DNA of 64,000 nt from Pseudomonadota bacterium (GCA_023450615.1 JAEXGT010000086.1:1-64000), one strand, 5' to 3'; numbered from the stretch's first letter, positions 9,788 to 19,396 are shown. Notes: generated by a model not told the origin, from the sequence alone. A program made the numbers and translations.

Positions 9788-11380
9788 ATGCCCGCTCCCC
9801 GCGTACTCATTTCCGACGCTCTTTCCCCCGCCGCCGTGCAGATCTTCAAGGATCGCGGCATCGAGGTGGATTTCCAGCCCGATCTCGGCAAGGACAAGGA
9901 AAAGCTTGCCGCCGTCATCGGCAATTACGACGGCCTTGCCATCCGCTCCGCCACCAAGGTGACGGCGAAGATTCTTGAGCAGGCTTCCAATCTGAAGGTC
10001 ATCGGCCGCGCCGGCATCGGCGTGGACAATGTCGAGATTCCCGCCGCCACGGCGAAGGGCATCATCGTCATGAACACGCCCTTCGGCAACTCCATCACCA
10101 CTGCCGAACATGCGATTGCGATGATGTTCGCGCTCGCGCGCCAGATCCCGCAGGCCGATGCGTCCACGCAGGCAGGCAAGTGGGAGAAGAACCGCTTCAT
10201 GGGCGTGGAGCTCACCGGCAAGGTGCTCGGCGTCATCGGCTGCGGCAATATCGGCTCCATCGTGGCCGATCGCGGCATCGGCCTTCGCATGAAGGTCATC
10301 GCCTACGATCCCTTCCTGTCGCCGGAGCGCGCCATTGAACTCGGCGTGGAGAAGGTGGAGCTGGACGACCTGCTGCGCCGCGCCGACATCATCACGCTGC
10401 ACGTGCCGATGACGGAAAAGACGAAGAACGTGCTCTCCGCCGAGAACATCGCCAAGACGAAGAAGGGCGTGCGCATCATCAACTGCGCCCGCGGCGGCCT
10501 TGTCGATGAGGTGGCGCTTCGCGCGGCGCTCGATTCCGGCCATGTAGCGGGCGCGGCTTTCGACGTGTTCGTCGAGGAGCCCGCGACATCGAACCCGCTC
10601 TTCGGTCATCCCAACGTGGTCTGCACGCCGCATCTGGGCGCAGCAACGACGGAAGCACAGGAGAACGTTGCCCTGCAGGTGGCCGAGCAGATGTCGGATT
10701 ACCTGCTGCAGGGCGCGATCCAGAACGCGGTGAACTTCCCGTCCATCACGGCGGAGGAAGCTCCGCGCCTGAAGCCGTTCGTGGCGCTCGCCGACAAACT
10801 CGGCTCCTTCCTCGGTCAGCTCACGGAAGCCTCGATCAAGGGCATCCGCATCGAGTACGAGGGCGATGTCGCCGACATGAACACCCGCGCGCTCACCTCG
10901 GCTGCGGTGACGGGCGTGCTGCGTCCCTTCCTGCAGGACATCAACATGGTGTCGGCCCCCGTCGTCGCCCGCGAGCGCGGCATTACGGTCGAGGAAGTGA
11001 AGCGCGAGAGCGCCGTGCGCGATTACGAGAGCTTCATCCGCATCGTCGTGGACGCGGACGACATGTCGCGCCATGCGGGCGGCACCGTGTTCCAGGACGG
11101 CAAGCCGCGCGTCACCGAAATCCGCGATATCGCCGTGGATGCGGAGTTCGCGCCGCACATGATCTATGTGCGCAATGACGACAAGCCCGGCTTCATCGGA
11201 CGCTTCGGCACGCTGCTCGGCGAGTCCGGCGTGAACGTGGCGACCTTCGCGCTCGGTCGTGACAAGCCCGGCGGCGACGCGATCTGCTTCGTCTCCGTGG
11301 ACGAGCCCGTCTCGGACGAGCTGCTGCGCAAGATCGAGGAGATCCCGCAGGTCAAGCGCGCCCGCGCGGTGCGGTTCTAA
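9788..11380 (+). CDS. serA: D-3-phosphoglycerate dehydrogenase
   Basis: Oxidises 3-phosphoglycerate to 3-phosphohydroxypyruvate with NAD, the committing step of serine synthesis. The 530-residue length is that of the long (type I) SerA. It has a substrate-binding lid, a Rossmann domain with [10 protein letters not shown] near residue 150, the Arg-containing [11 protein letters not shown] segment, a Glu in [10 protein letters not shown] and the catalytic His in [12 protein letters not shown]. An intervening regulatory domain (about 320-450) and a C-terminal ACT domain (about 455-530) follow. The start is [13 protein letters not shown]. The ACT domain suggests serine feedback, as in other family members; this is inferred. 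Confidence 0.96.
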   Translation: MPAPRVLISDALSPAAVQIFKDRGIEVDFQPDLGKDKEKLAAVIGNYDGLAIRSATKVTAKILEQASNLKVIGRAGIGVDNVEIPAATAKGIIVMNTPFGNSITTAEHAIAMMFALARQIPQADASTQAGKWEKNRFMGVELTGKVLGVIGCGNIGSIVADRGIGLRMKVIAYDPFLSPERAIELGVEKVELDDLLRRADIITLHVPMTEKTKNVLSAENIAKTKKGVRIINCARGGLVDEVALRAALDSGHVAGAAFDVFVEEPATSNPLFGHPNVVCTPHLGAATTEAQENVALQVAEQMSDYLLQGAIQNAVNFPSITAEEAPRLKPFVALADKLGSFLGQLTEASIKGIRIEYEGDVADMNTRALTSAAVTGVLRPFLQDINMVSAPVVARERGITVEEVKRESAVRDYESFIRIVVDADDMSRHAGGTVFQDGKPRVTEIRDIAVDAEFAPHMIYVRNDDKPGFIGRFGTLLGESGVNVATFALGRDKPGGDAICFVSVDEPVSDELLRKIEEIPQVKRARAVRF

Positions 11381-11450
11381 AAGCACCTTCCGGCGAAGCG
11401 GATCCCGCTTCGCCGATCAGGAAGATGAGACGAGTAAGAGGTTTAAAGAG

Positions 11451-12323
11451 ATGGCATCCGTCCCCACGCAACGCTTCGTCCTGACGCTCGCCTGCGCGAA
11501 CCGTCCTGGTATCGTGGCCGCCGTGGCGGGGCATCTGTCGGATGCGGGCCTCAACATCCTCGACGCGCAGCAATACGACGACACGCAGACGGACCGTTTC
11601 TTCATGCGTGTCGTCTTCGATCCGGTGCAGGGCGAGGCCGATCTCGATATGCTCAAGTCCGGCTTCGCGCCTCTGGCCGAACGCTTCGGCATGACATGGA
11701 CCCTGCGCGACCAGAGCGAGCGCCGCCGCGTCATGCTGCTGGTGTCGAAGTTCGATCACTGCCTCGCCGATCTGCTCTATCGCTGGCGCATCGACGAGCT
11801 CGATTTCAATCCCGCCGGCATCATCGCCAATCACCCGCTCGAAACCTACAGGCATCTGGGCCTGGGCGACATTCCGTTCCATTATCTGCCGGTGACGAAG
11901 GATACGAAGCTCGAACAGGAAGCGCAGGTCTGGGAGATCATCCGCGAGTCACGCGCCGATCTCGTGGTGCTTGCGCGCTACATGCAGGTCCTGTCGGACG
12001 GCCTGGCCGCGAAGCTCGCGGGCCGCTGCATCAACATCCATCACTCGTTCCTGCCGAGCTTCAAGGGCGCGAAGCCCTATCATCAGGCCCATGCGCGCGG
12101 CGTGAAGCTCATCGGCGCGACCGCTCACTACGTCACGTCCGATCTCGACGAGGGGCCGATCATCGCGCAGGACGTGGAGCCGATCACGCATCGCGACTCG
12201 GCGGACGATCTGGTGCGCAAGGGCCGCGATATCGAGCGGCGCGTGCTCGCCCGCGCGGTGCGCTATCACCTGGAAGACCGCATTCTGCTCAACGGCCGCA
12301 AGACGGTGGTGTTCGCGGACTGA
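11451..12323 (+). CDS. purU: Formyltetrahydrofolate deformylase
   Basis: Hydrolyses 10-formyl-THF to formate and THF, balancing the one-carbon pool that serine synthesis feeds. The 290-residue protein has an N-terminal ACT domain (about 8-80; [21 protein letters not shown]). The formyl-transferase fold follows, with the [14 protein letters not shown] motif and [17 protein letters not shown] carrying the catalytic Asp. The ATG at 11451 follows AAAGAG; the frame runs further upstream into serA, but homology starts here. Its place 70 bp behind serA fits one-carbon metabolism. Confidence 0.94.
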   Translation: MASVPTQRFVLTLACANRPGIVAAVAGHLSDAGLNILDAQQYDDTQTDRFFMRVVFDPVQGEADLDMLKSGFAPLAERFGMTWTLRDQSERRRVMLLVSKFDHCLADLLYRWRIDELDFNPAGIIANHPLETYRHLGLGDIPFHYLPVTKDTKLEQEAQVWEIIRESRADLVVLARYMQVLSDGLAAKLAGRCINIHHSFLPSFKGAKPYHQAHARGVKLIGATAHYVTSDLDEGPIIAQDVEPITHRDSADDLVRKGRDIERRVLARAVRYHLEDRILLNGRKTVVFAD

Positions 12324-12330
12324 TCCGGCC

Positions 12331-12349
12331 GTCATTCCCGCGCAGGCGG
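12331..12349. repeat. Short palindromic intergenic element between convergent genes
   Basis: ATTCCCGC GCAG GCGGGAA forms a compact hairpin between the ends of purU and the DMT transporter gene. A related CCCCGC/GCGGGG hairpin occurs near 26490-26505. It may serve as a shared 3' end structure; there is no T tract. Confidence 0.35.
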
Positions 12350-12376
12350 GAAGAGCCTTGTGGCAGATGCAGGTTT

Positions 12377-13279
12377 TTACTTCCGCTCCGCCAGCCAGAT
12401 CCCGCCGAGCACCAGGAGCAGGCCGAGCGCGTGGTAATAGGCGAAGGGCTCGCCTAGGAGCAGCACGGCGAGCAGCGCGCCGAAGACCGGCACGAGATTG
12501 ACGAACAATCCCGCCCGCGCTGGGCCGATCAGCTCCACGCCCCGAATGAAGAAGATCTGCGAGATAAGAGACGGAAACAGGCCGATATAGAGAAGGATCA
12601 GCCATCCCTTGAGGCTCGGCCATTGCACCGCGCCCTGGGCGGCTTCCATGGCGAGCAGGGGCAGCGACGTCAGGAAGGCGACGCCCGCCATCGCGGTGAA
12701 GAATATGAGGCCCGGCACGGGCGGACGGCGCCGCAGGCCCAGCGTGTAGGCCGCATAGAACACGCAGGCGATCAGCATCCATACGTCGCCGATATTGAGC
12801 GCGAGCGTCTTCAGCACCTCGAGATCTGCCTTCACCGACACCACCACCACGCCGAGGATCGTCACGATCATGCCGAGGATTTGCAGCGGGACCACCCTTG
12901 CGCCGAAGAACAGGATGGTGCCGAGGAGCACGAGAACCGGGATCGAGCCCTGGAAGATCGTGAGGTTCACGGCGGTGGTGTGATAGGCGGCGGCATAGAA
13001 CAGCGCATTGAAGGCGGTGAATCCCGCGCAGCCCATGAGGATCGTGTAGAGCCAGCGCGATCCGAGCTGCGGCCACGCGGCGGCGACCTGCCGTCCGACC
13101 AGGGGGCCGAGGATCAAGGCCACGACGGCCCAGCGAAGGCAGGTGAGGAGCATGGGCGAGACCTCGCCCACGGCGAGACGCCCGGCGATGGCATTGCCGC
13201 CCCACATGAGCGTGGTGAGAATGAGGAGCAGATAGGCCTGCCCCCAAAGTCCCTTCCAGAGCGATTGAAGGATTTTCAT
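12377..13279 (-). CDS. DMT-superfamily transporter with EamA domains
   Basis: A 300-residue inner-membrane protein with ten hydrophobic segments arranged as two EamA halves. The first half has ILTTLMWGGNAIAGRLAVGEVSPMLLTCLRW, with the conserved WGGN. The second starts with ILLYIGLFPSLISQIFFIRGVELIG. This is the form of small-metabolite exporters of the drug/metabolite family. It is monocistronic and divergent from the amidotransferase gene. The substrate is unknown. Confidence 0.85.
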   Translation of the reverse strand: MKILQSLWKGLWGQAYLLLILTTLMWGGNAIAGRLAVGEVSPMLLTCLRWAVVALILGPLVGRQVAAAWPQLGSRWLYTILMGCAGFTAFNALFYAAAYHTTAVNLTIFQGSIPVLVLLGTILFFGARVVPLQILGMIVTILGVVVVSVKADLEVLKTLALNIGDVWMLIACVFYAAYTLGLRRRPPVPGLIFFTAMAGVAFLTSLPLLAMEAAQGAVQWPSLKGWLILLYIGLFPSLISQIFFIRGVELIGPARAGLFVNLVPVFGALLAVLLLGEPFAYYHALGLLLVLGGIWLAERK

Positions 13280-13352
13280 GGAAGGGTCGACCTCATGGTG
13301 CTTGCCGCCGCGCGTAGTTCAGGTAAACCGGCGTCAAAAAGGGGGGCTGACG

Positions 13353-14216
13353 ATGGGCTTAAGGTTTCTGGTGGTCGAGGGCAATACGCGTGGCGCAAGG
13401 GAGACCCACAAGGCCGCGTATGGACAAATGGTCTGCGAGTCGTATGCGCAGGTGATTCACGAGGCCGAGCCGGAGGCCGTCTGCGATATCGCCTTTGCGG
13501 CGGATGAGGGCGCGAACCTGCCGGACCGGGCAGGGCTCGAGTCCTATGACGGCATCGTGCTCACCGGCTCTCATCTCAGCATCTATGACCGCACTCCCGA
13601 GATCATGCGCCAAATCGACCTGATGCGGGCGATCTACGCGTCCCGCACCCCGTCCTTCGGTTCCTGCTGGGGGCTTCAGGTTGCGGCGGTCGCGGCCGAG
13701 GGCGATGTGCAGAAGAACCCGCTCGGCCGCGAGGTGGGCTTTGCCCGCCGCCTGCGCCGCACGGAGGCGGGCAGGGCCCATCCCATGCTTGAAGGGCGGC
13801 CGGAGGTTTACGATGCGCCCGCTATCCATCTCGACATGGTGACGGTGCTTCCGAAGGACGCCACGGTCATCGCCACCAACCCGGTTTCCGCCGTCCAGGC
13901 GGCGGAAATCCGCCAGGACGGCGGCACCTTCTGGGGGGTACAGTACCATCCGGAATTCAGCCTGGCCGAACTCGCCGTCATCATCCGCCTGCGCACGGAG
14001 CTGATGATCCGCGAGGGTTTCTGCCGGACGCCGGAGGAGGTTCATGCCTATGCGGACGACCTCACGGCGCTGGATAAGGATCCCTCGCGGTTCGATCTCG
14101 CCTGGCGTCACGGCGTGGATGCGGAAGTGCTGGAGCCCGCTCGCCGCGCCCGCGAAATCCGCAACTTCATTGAGCATCGGGTGAAGTTCGAGAAGAGCGC
14201 GCGAGGCCGCGCCTGA
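13353..14216 (+). CDS. Class I glutamine amidotransferase domain protein (GMP-synthase-like)
   Basis: A 287-residue stand-alone GATase1 protein. The nucleophile Cys105 lies in GSCWGLQ, and the catalytic His199/Glu201 in QYHPEF; an intact triad means it can probably hydrolyse glutamine or act as a related peptidase. After about residue 215 there is an unannotated helical tail rich in Arg and Glu. GGGGGG lies 8 bp before the ATG. No synthetase partner is adjacent; the divergent DMT exporter is the nearest neighbour. It resembles proteins annotated as GMP synthase-like amidotransferases, whose substrates are mostly undefined. Confidence 0.85.
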   Translation: MGLRFLVVEGNTRGARETHKAAYGQMVCESYAQVIHEAEPEAVCDIAFAADEGANLPDRAGLESYDGIVLTGSHLSIYDRTPEIMRQIDLMRAIYASRTPSFGSCWGLQVAAVAAEGDVQKNPLGREVGFARRLRRTEAGRAHPMLEGRPEVYDAPAIHLDMVTVLPKDATVIATNPVSAVQAAEIRQDGGTFWGVQYHPEFSLAELAVIIRLRTELMIREGFCRTPEEVHAYADDLTALDKDPSRFDLAWRHGVDAEVLEPARRAREIRNFIEHRVKFEKSARGRA

Positions 14217-14219
14217 CAC

Positions 14220-14585
14220 TCAGAGCACATCCACGATGATGCGTTCAGACACAGGAGTGGCGGCAGACGGTGCCCGCACCACGAAGCCCCGGCATTTGGT
14301 GGTGACCGGACGGATGGGCGTGCGGTGCTTGTCGGCTCCAGTCATGTAATTGACGGTATAATAGGCGTGTCCGCCCACGAAGGCGGTTTCCTTGGTTTCG
14401 AAAACATATCCGATCTCGGTCGGATTGATTCGGTAGGTTGCTTGCGGCGGCCCGAGAGCCGCGATCCGTTCCGAAATCGGCCGGCCGATGTAATCCGAGC
14501 ATGAAACCGACATGGTTTCATAGGTCGTAGGAACGCACCCCGCGGCGCCCAGGGCCATGCCGACAGCGGCCAGCATTCGTTTCAT
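14220..14585 (-). CDS. Small lipoprotein of unknown function
   Basis: A 121-residue protein with a lipoprotein signal peptide: MKRMLAAVGMALGAAGC, with Cys17 as the probable lipidation site. The mature domain (GRPISERIAALGPPQATYRINPTEIGYVFETKET) resembles small periplasmic proteins with a repeated beta-strand core, but I recognise no family. A second and third Cys (CSDYI and TKCRGF) could form a disulphide. It converges on the amidotransferase gene with a 3-bp gap. Confidence 0.7.
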   Translation of the reverse strand: MKRMLAAVGMALGAAGCVPTTYETMSVSCSDYIGRPISERIAALGPPQATYRINPTEIGYVFETKETAFVGGHAYYTVNYMTGADKHRTPIRPVTTKCRGFVVRAPSAATPVSERIIVDVL

Positions 14586-14619
14586 GTCATCCCCCTCATT
14601 TCGTCTCTGGAGGGATCTA

Positions 14620-14781
14620 GGCTCATGACCTATTAATTTGAGCTGAATTGTAATTCAAAGCCTCTGTCTGAGGAGGCTTTGAATGCGTGATCTGTTCTGC
14701 TGAGCGAGCGTCGCATGGCGCGTCCCTGATTGCCGACCGCGGCTGCCGTCGCCTTCTGCCTCAATCAACAAGTCCTGAGCC
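14620..14781 (+). mobile_element. MITE-like, internally deleted IS5-family relic (copy A)
   Basis: A 162-bp element. Its ends GGCTCATGACCT (14620-14631) and AAGTCCTGAGCC (14770-14781) are imperfect inverted repeats (10 of 12 match). Inside are a 12-bp stem-loop (14653-14664 with 14673-14684) and the start of an IS5-type transposase (ATG at 14683, MRDLF, then a lost base before LSERRMARP). A short piece reading TAAAVAFCLNQ resembles a transposase C-terminus. About 93 percent of its first 115 bases match copy B at 26280. It cannot encode a transposase. No clear target duplication is visible. Confidence 0.65.
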
Positions 14782-14832
14782 TGATGAAGCCTCCACATCA
14801 GGTCTACTACCTGCTGCTGGGATGGCATCTCA

Positions 14833-15630
14833 CTAAAGCTTGTAGCTGTCGGCGAGCTGCTGGGTAGCCCTCATGAAAAGCCCTACATCGGAGCCGACGG
14901 CTATGAAGAGGGCACCGTCCTCCCGTGCTTCGGCCACGTGAGCCGCGTCCCCGAGCAGAATGCCGGGCGCTTTGCCTGCCGCACGAATGTGCCGCGTGGC
15001 ATCGCGGATCACCGTGCGCATCTTCGGGTGGGTAGGCTGGCCGCGCAGCCCCATGTCCGCGGCAAGATCGGCCGGGCCGATGAAGACCCCGTCGATGCCC
15101 TCGACCTCCAAGATCCGGTCGAGGTTCTCGATAGCCTTCACGCTCTCGGCTTGGACAAGAATGCAGACTTCTTCATTCGCATTCGACAAATATGCCGAGC
15201 GACGGCCGAAAGCTGAAGCGCGAGCAAGGGCGGCTCCTACGCCACGCCGCCCCTCAGGGGCATAGCGGCAGGCCTGAACCACGGCAGCAGCCTGTTCCGC
15301 CGTGTCGATCATGGGCACGAGAACGGTCTGGGCTCCGAGATCGAGAACCTGCTTTATCATCCAGTCCTCACCCGCAACAGGGCGCACGACCGCGTGTGCC
15401 CGGCCGTTCTGGACTGCACGGAGCTGCTCACGCAACATGGCCATGTCGTTCGGTGCGTGTTCGCCATCGAGCAGGAGCCAGTCAAATCCAGCCTGCGCGC
15501 TGATCTCGACCGTTTCCGCGCAAGTCAGCCCCTGCCAGAAGCCGATCTGGACCTCGCCGCGTGCCAGCGCCGCCTTGAAGGGGTTGCGCGGTGCAAGAAG
15601 ATCAGGAAAAGACACAGGATACCGTCCCAT
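14833..15630 (-). CDS. hpaI: HpcH/HpaI-family class II aldolase (4-hydroxy-2-oxo-heptanedioate aldolase-like)
   Basis: Splits 4-hydroxy-2-oxo acids into pyruvate and an aldehyde (succinate semialdehyde for HpaI itself). The 265-residue product closely follows HpaI: NPFKAALARGEVQIGFWQGL, GFDWLLLDGEHAPND with the catalytic His, LVPMIDTAEQA, RGVGAALARAS, and VEGIDGVFIGPADLAADMG with metal-binding residues. The Glu in LVQAESVKAIENL is also in place. I chose the ATG at 15630, 29 bp inside the hydratase gene; an ATG three codons earlier (15639) is possible. Overlap suggests translational coupling. It is the last gene of the mhpA-hpaH-hpaI operon. Confidence 0.88.
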   Translation of the reverse strand: MGRYPVSFPDLLAPRNPFKAALARGEVQIGFWQGLTCAETVEISAQAGFDWLLLDGEHAPNDMAMLREQLRAVQNGRAHAVVRPVAGEDWMIKQVLDLGAQTVLVPMIDTAEQAAAVVQACRYAPEGRRGVGAALARASAFGRRSAYLSNANEEVCILVQAESVKAIENLDRILEVEGIDGVFIGPADLAADMGLRGQPTHPKMRTVIRDATRHIRAAGKAPGILLGDAAHVAEAREDGALFIAVGSDVGLFMRATQQLADSYKL

Positions 15631-16411
15631 AGAGGCCATAATCTGCGATGAACTCAGAGCCTTTGGGGGCCTCCACTGGACGGATGAATGAGCCCGAAAG
15701 CACAATCTCTCCAGCGCTGAGCGTCTGACCGTAATTGGCGAGGCGGCGGACAAGCCATACGATGCCCTCGGCCGGATCATCGAGCACTCCCGCACCGAGA
15801 CCCGTCTCCTCGACCACTCCATCACGCTTCAGGATGCAACCCATCCAACGCAGATCGGTTTCTCGCGGATCAAGGCGCTTTGCCCCCATGACAAGACCGC
15901 CATTCGCGGCGTTGTCGGAGATCGTATCCGTTACCTTTCGAATAGCGCCCGTCTGCGGGTCTCGCCTGACGATGCGGGTGTCCAGAAGCTCAAGGGCCGG
16001 CGTCACGTAATCGGTTGCAGCGAGAACGTCTTCGCGCGTGACATCCGATCCAGCCAAGGAACTCTTGAGGACGAATGCGATTTCCGCCTCGACGCGGGGT
16101 TGGATGAAGCGTCCTTCAGGGATCGTCCCCCCATTCTCGAACAGCATGTCATCGAAGAGAATGCCGGAGTCGGGAGTGTCGATCTGCAGGGCTTCCTGCA
16201 TCGCATGCGAGGTGAGGCCGATCTTCCAGCCGATGCGCTTGAAACCCGCAGCCTCGCGCCTCGCGACCAGATGGTCCTGAACAGCATAGGCATCATCAAG
16301 GTCCATCTCGGGGAACTGCTGAGACAGAAGCCCAATTTGGACGCGGTCTTTTTCGGCCTTGTAAAGGGCCTCACCCGCAGCGCGATGATCCTCCGGGGTC
16401 ATTCCTGTCAT
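15602..16411 (-). CDS. hpaH: 2-oxo-hept-ene-1,7-dioate hydratase (HpaH-like)
   Basis: Adds water to a 2-oxo-alkenoate to form the 4-hydroxy-2-oxo acid used by the aldolase. The 269-residue protein tracks HpaH more closely than MhpD by eye: KIGLTSHAMQEALQIDTPDSGILFDDM, RVEAEIAFVL with the metal-binding Glu pair, TDYVTPALELLDTRI, DTISDNAANGG and the ending YGLYGTVSCVF. The ATG at 16411 has CGGAG 9 bp upstream and starts 4 bp after the hydroxylase stop. A longer frame from 16522 overlaps the hydroxylase gene and is not needed. It sits between the hydroxylase and aldolase genes in one operon. Confidence 0.88.
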   Translation of the reverse strand: MTGMTPEDHRAAGEALYKAEKDRVQIGLLSQQFPEMDLDDAYAVQDHLVARREAAGFKRIGWKIGLTSHAMQEALQIDTPDSGILFDDMLFENGGTIPEGRFIQPRVEAEIAFVLKSSLAGSDVTREDVLAATDYVTPALELLDTRIVRRDPQTGAIRKVTDTISDNAANGGLVMGAKRLDPRETDLRWMGCILKRDGVVEETGLGAGVLDDPAEGIVWLVRRLANYGQTLSAGEIVLSGSFIRPVEAPKGSEFIADYGLYGTVSCVFS

Positions 16412-16415
16412 GTGT

Positions 16416-18053
16416 TTACTCCGCAGCAAGTCGTTGAACGGTCTGGGCAGGGGTGCCGAGTTGCGCTCGCAGGTTTCTGATCGATTTCGCGAGTTCCGGC
16501 GCGTCACAGACAGCGAAGACATACCGATCTGGACGCAGGATGATGAAGCGTTCGTTCGGCGCCTTCAGCAGCATGTCACGGAAGTACCCGTCGAGATCGT
16601 CAAGGACGAGCGTGCGGGGATCGGCGCTCCAGCCGACGCGGCCACGGCGCGAGCGGTTGATCTGCACGACGCTGCCGCCGATGGCCTCGATGAAGTCCCG
16701 ATCCCCGGGGCCGAGGTGAGGTGCAGGGTCCTCGTTGATGCCGATCACGGCAAAGCCCTTGCCGATCGCGTCGTCCAGGAGCAGCGGGACATCGTCCTGG
16801 GTCGCCACATGAGGCTGGATGAACATGCGCCCGACTTTACCCTTGCCTCCCTTGTTCGAGTGGTCGACGAGACCCTTCTCGTAATAGGGCAGCGGCTTGA
16901 ACTTCATTTGAAGAACGTAGTCCCGCAGGGACGGAAGGCGCTGAACGAACCAGAAGAACGCTTTGCGGAAATACTCTGTGAAGTAGCTGTAGGGCGCATA
17001 GAACTTCCCGATGCCGGTCGCGAACTTCACCATCATGTCGGCATGGTGCTTGCGCTCTTCCTCGTAGGTGTCCAGGAGCCTTGGTTCGGCTGCCCCCTTT
17101 GTTACCAGTGCGAGCTTCCACGAGAGATTCATCACGTCCCGCAGGCCCGAGTTCAGGCCCTGGCCAAAGAAGGGGGGTTGAAGGTGTGCGGCGTCGCCCG
17201 CGAGGAACACGCGGCCCTTCTGAAAGTGTTCAGCCACACGGGAGTGATGAGTGTAGATCCGCGCGCGGATGATCTCTGGCTTCTTGCCCGGCGGCATCCG
17301 TTTAGCCAGCAGCTTCTCGATTTCTGCGGGATCCGACATTTTCTCGTCGGTATCTTCCGGACGCAACCGGAACTCGAACCGGCGATGTCCGTATGGAAGG
17401 TCGATGACGATATACGGCCTGTGCGGATCGCAATAGATGGCAGAGTAGGGCTCGAACCTGTCATCGTTCTTCAGATCGATCACGAGCCATCGCCAGGGAT
17501 GGGTGTCGCCCAGCAGGCGGATTCCCAAGGTCTTGCGGACCGTCGAGCGTCCTCCATCGCAACCGACGAGATAAGGTGCGCGCAAAGTCTTCTCACCGTC
17601 ATGGGTCCGGACCTGCACGCTCACGCCGGTCTCGTCCTGCGACAGGCTCAGGACCTCATGTCCGCTGAGGACTTCGACATGCTCATATCGTGTCAGTCCG
17701 TCACGGATCGCCTTTTCCGCGAGAGGCTGGATGAAGAGGTTGCGGCGGGGCCAGCCAAAAGGTTTTGCCTTGGGCCCGACCTCGGCAAAGAGTTTGCCAT
17801 TCGAGTGATGGTAGCGGAGCAGCGTGTTCTGAATCATGTCCTTCAGAAGCGGTCTGGCGAGATCCACCGTCTGGAACGCGCGTAGAGCCTCGTCGTCCAT
17901 GCCGACGGCACGCGGGTAATCGATGATCCCCGCTTCCCGCTCCAAAACCAAGGTCCGAACCCCGTACGCCCCTAGAAGGTTAGCGAGAGTTGCCCCAGCC
18001 GGGCCTGCCCCCGTGATGATCACATCCGCATCGAACCGTTCTGAAACCGCCAT
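16416..18053 (-). CDS. mhpA: FAD-dependent aromatic hydroxylase (MhpA-like, 3-(3-hydroxyphenyl)propionate hydroxylase family)
   Basis: Class A flavoprotein monooxygenase, 545 residues, that hydroxylates a phenolic acid ortho to an existing OH with NAD(P)H and O2. It has the FAD-binding GAGPAG (residues 15-20), the DG motif in YLVGCDGGRSTVRKTLGI and the GD motif in GRVFLAGDAAHLQPPFFGQGLNSGLRD. A C-terminal thioredoxin-like region, as in the MhpA/PheA group, completes the full length. It is the first gene of the operon, about 55 bp downstream of an inverted-repeat operator candidate. Family is firm; the exact substrate is inferred from neighbours. Confidence 0.88.
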   Translation of the reverse strand: MAVSERFDADVIITGAGPAGATLANLLGAYGVRTLVLEREAGIIDYPRAVGMDDEALRAFQTVDLARPLLKDMIQNTLLRYHHSNGKLFAEVGPKAKPFGWPRRNLFIQPLAEKAIRDGLTRYEHVEVLSGHEVLSLSQDETGVSVQVRTHDGEKTLRAPYLVGCDGGRSTVRKTLGIRLLGDTHPWRWLVIDLKNDDRFEPYSAIYCDPHRPYIVIDLPYGHRRFEFRLRPEDTDEKMSDPAEIEKLLAKRMPPGKKPEIIRARIYTHHSRVAEHFQKGRVFLAGDAAHLQPPFFGQGLNSGLRDVMNLSWKLALVTKGAAEPRLLDTYEEERKHHADMMVKFATGIGKFYAPYSYFTEYFRKAFFWFVQRLPSLRDYVLQMKFKPLPYYEKGLVDHSNKGGKGKVGRMFIQPHVATQDDVPLLLDDAIGKGFAVIGINEDPAPHLGPGDRDFIEAIGGSVVQINRSRRGRVGWSADPRTLVLDDLDGYFRDMLLKAPNERFIILRPDRYVFAVCDAPELAKSIRNLRAQLGTPAQTVQRLAAE

Positions 18054-18108
18054 GGGACTTCTCCTCCGGAGTGGGGTGAATAGCTAAAACCGGTTCTATC
18101 GGTATTGC

Positions 18109-18147
18109 TTATCAAAAATCAATAAGTGAATTATTGAAAATTGATAA
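18109..18147. promoter_or_regulatory. Inverted-repeat operator candidate upstream of mhpA
   Basis: TTATCAAAAATCAATAA (18109-18125) and TTATTGAAAATTGATAA (18131-18147) are inverted copies of one 17-bp sequence, differing only at the central three bases, with a 5-bp spacer. The same architecture recurs at 24294-24331. The local IclR regulator is the obvious candidate binder. Confidence 0.6.
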
Positions 18148-18165
18148 AAGTAAGCTCTGGGCAAC

Positions 18166-18193
18166 AAAAAAGGGCCACCCGAGAGGGTGGCCC
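18166..18193 (-). terminator. Rho-independent terminator after tctC
   Basis: On the minus strand, a 9-bp GGGCCACCC/GGGTGGCCC stem with a 4-nt loop is followed by six T. It isolates tctC from the hydroxylase operon downstream. Confidence 0.9.
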
Positions 18194-18217
18194 AGCGCGA
18201 GGTCATGCTGCCGGCGG

Positions 18218-19195
18218 TCAGTTCGCCGCGATGCCGGCCGATTTTGCCAAGGGGCCCCAAAGGGCGACGGCCTCGTCGACGCGCTTCTGGAGCGCTTCAG
18301 GTGCGCCGCCTACAGGCGTGTATCCGTTGGTCTCAAGATATTGGACGACTTTAGGCGCCTTCAATGCAGCATTGAAGCCAGCATTTATTTCAGCGACGAC
18401 GTTCGGGGGCGTCTTCGCCGGCACGAAAGCGCCCCACCAAGCGATGGCTCGCATTCCGTTGACGCCGGCTTCCGAGAATGTCGGGACTTCCGGCATCAGC
18501 TTGGAGCGATAATCCAGCGCGATAACATTCATCGTGCCCTTGCGAACCTCGCTCGCAGCAGCGCCGGCCCCCATGACGGAGACCTGGACTTCACCGGAAG
18601 CCATCGCCTGCAAAACCGGGCCAACGCCTTTGTAATGTACGGTTTTCATTGGAATGCCGGTGAGCGACTTCAGGAGCTCGATGGCCAGGTGGGGAGAGGA
18701 AGCCGGTCCAAAGGTGCCGTAACTCAGAGAGTTCGTCTTGGCCTTTTCGATCAGCTCCGGGAGCGTTTTGATGCCCGTATTCGTCCCGGTTACGATCGCG
18801 AGAGGCCAATCTGCCATGGCAATTACCGGCTGGAAATCCTTCTTCAGATTGTAGGGCAACTTGCTCATCGTCACTTCGTTGAGCGCCATGCCGATGTCAT
18901 TGAAGAAGATCTGCGTTCCGTCCGCCTTGCCGCGCGCGACTGTCTGGGCCGCAATGACGCCGCCAGCCCCCGGCTTGTTCTCCACGACGACCGGCTTGCC
19001 CCAGCGGGTTTGCAGTTCATCCGCCACCAGGCGAGCGATCGCATCGGTCGTTCCTCCAGCAGCAAAGGGTACGACGAGCGACACGGATCCAGGCGGATAA
19101 GCGCCTTCAGCCGCATGCCCGACTGCTCCGAAAGCGCCAAACGACAAGGTTGCTCCCAAAAGCAGACGCCGAAACTTGGAAAAATGACTCTTCAT
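18218..19195 (-). CDS. tctC: Tripartite tricarboxylate transporter substrate-binding protein (TctC/BugD family)
   Basis: A 325-residue periplasmic solute receptor for a TTT transporter. It has a signal peptide (KFRRLLLGATLSFGAFGAVGHA) and then the family core: YPPGSVSLVVPFAAGGTTDAIARLVADELQTRWGKPVVVENKPGAGG, YGTFGPASSPHLAIELLK, VHYKGVGPVLQAMASGEVQ and ending PLAKSAGI. Members bind dicarboxylates, tricarboxylates or aromatic acids. The ATG at 19195 has AGAGGAAA before it; ten extra codons upstream are unlikely. It is divergent from iclR and is the receptor for TctAB encoded beyond iclR. The ligand is presumably the acid degraded by this island. Confidence 0.9.
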   Translation of the reverse strand: MKSHFSKFRRLLLGATLSFGAFGAVGHAAEGAYPPGSVSLVVPFAAGGTTDAIARLVADELQTRWGKPVVVENKPGAGGVIAAQTVARGKADGTQIFFNDIGMALNEVTMSKLPYNLKKDFQPVIAMADWPLAIVTGTNTGIKTLPELIEKAKTNSLSYGTFGPASSPHLAIELLKSLTGIPMKTVHYKGVGPVLQAMASGEVQVSVMGAGAAASEVRKGTMNVIALDYRSKLMPEVPTFSEAGVNGMRAIAWWGAFVPAKTPPNVVAEINAGFNAALKAPKVVQYLETNGYTPVGGAPEALQKRVDEAVALWGPLAKSAGIAAN

Positions 19196-19225
19196 AGGGT
19201 TTCCTCTTCGATTTTTTGCCAACAT

Positions 19226-19242
19226 ATGATAAGATCATTATC
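19226..19242. promoter_or_regulatory. Weaker TTATC inverted repeat between tctC and iclR
   Basis: ATGATAA GATCA TTATCGA places two TTATC cores back to back in the divergent tctC/iclR region. It shares only the TTATC core with the operator candidates at 18109 and 24294, in the opposite arrangement, so I rate it lower. It could carry IclR autoregulation. Confidence 0.3.
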
Positions 19243-19396
19243 GAATAAAGCGAAAAACGTCGTGACTTCGCCTTGGAGAGCCTTCTCCGCCTTAGGCAGG
19301 CTTCTAAAGGAGGCAAGCGGGACAAGGGAGTTGTCCAAATTTATCTAGAAATGGTATCTAGTTATTACATATTGAAAAGACGGCGTAGGGAACACG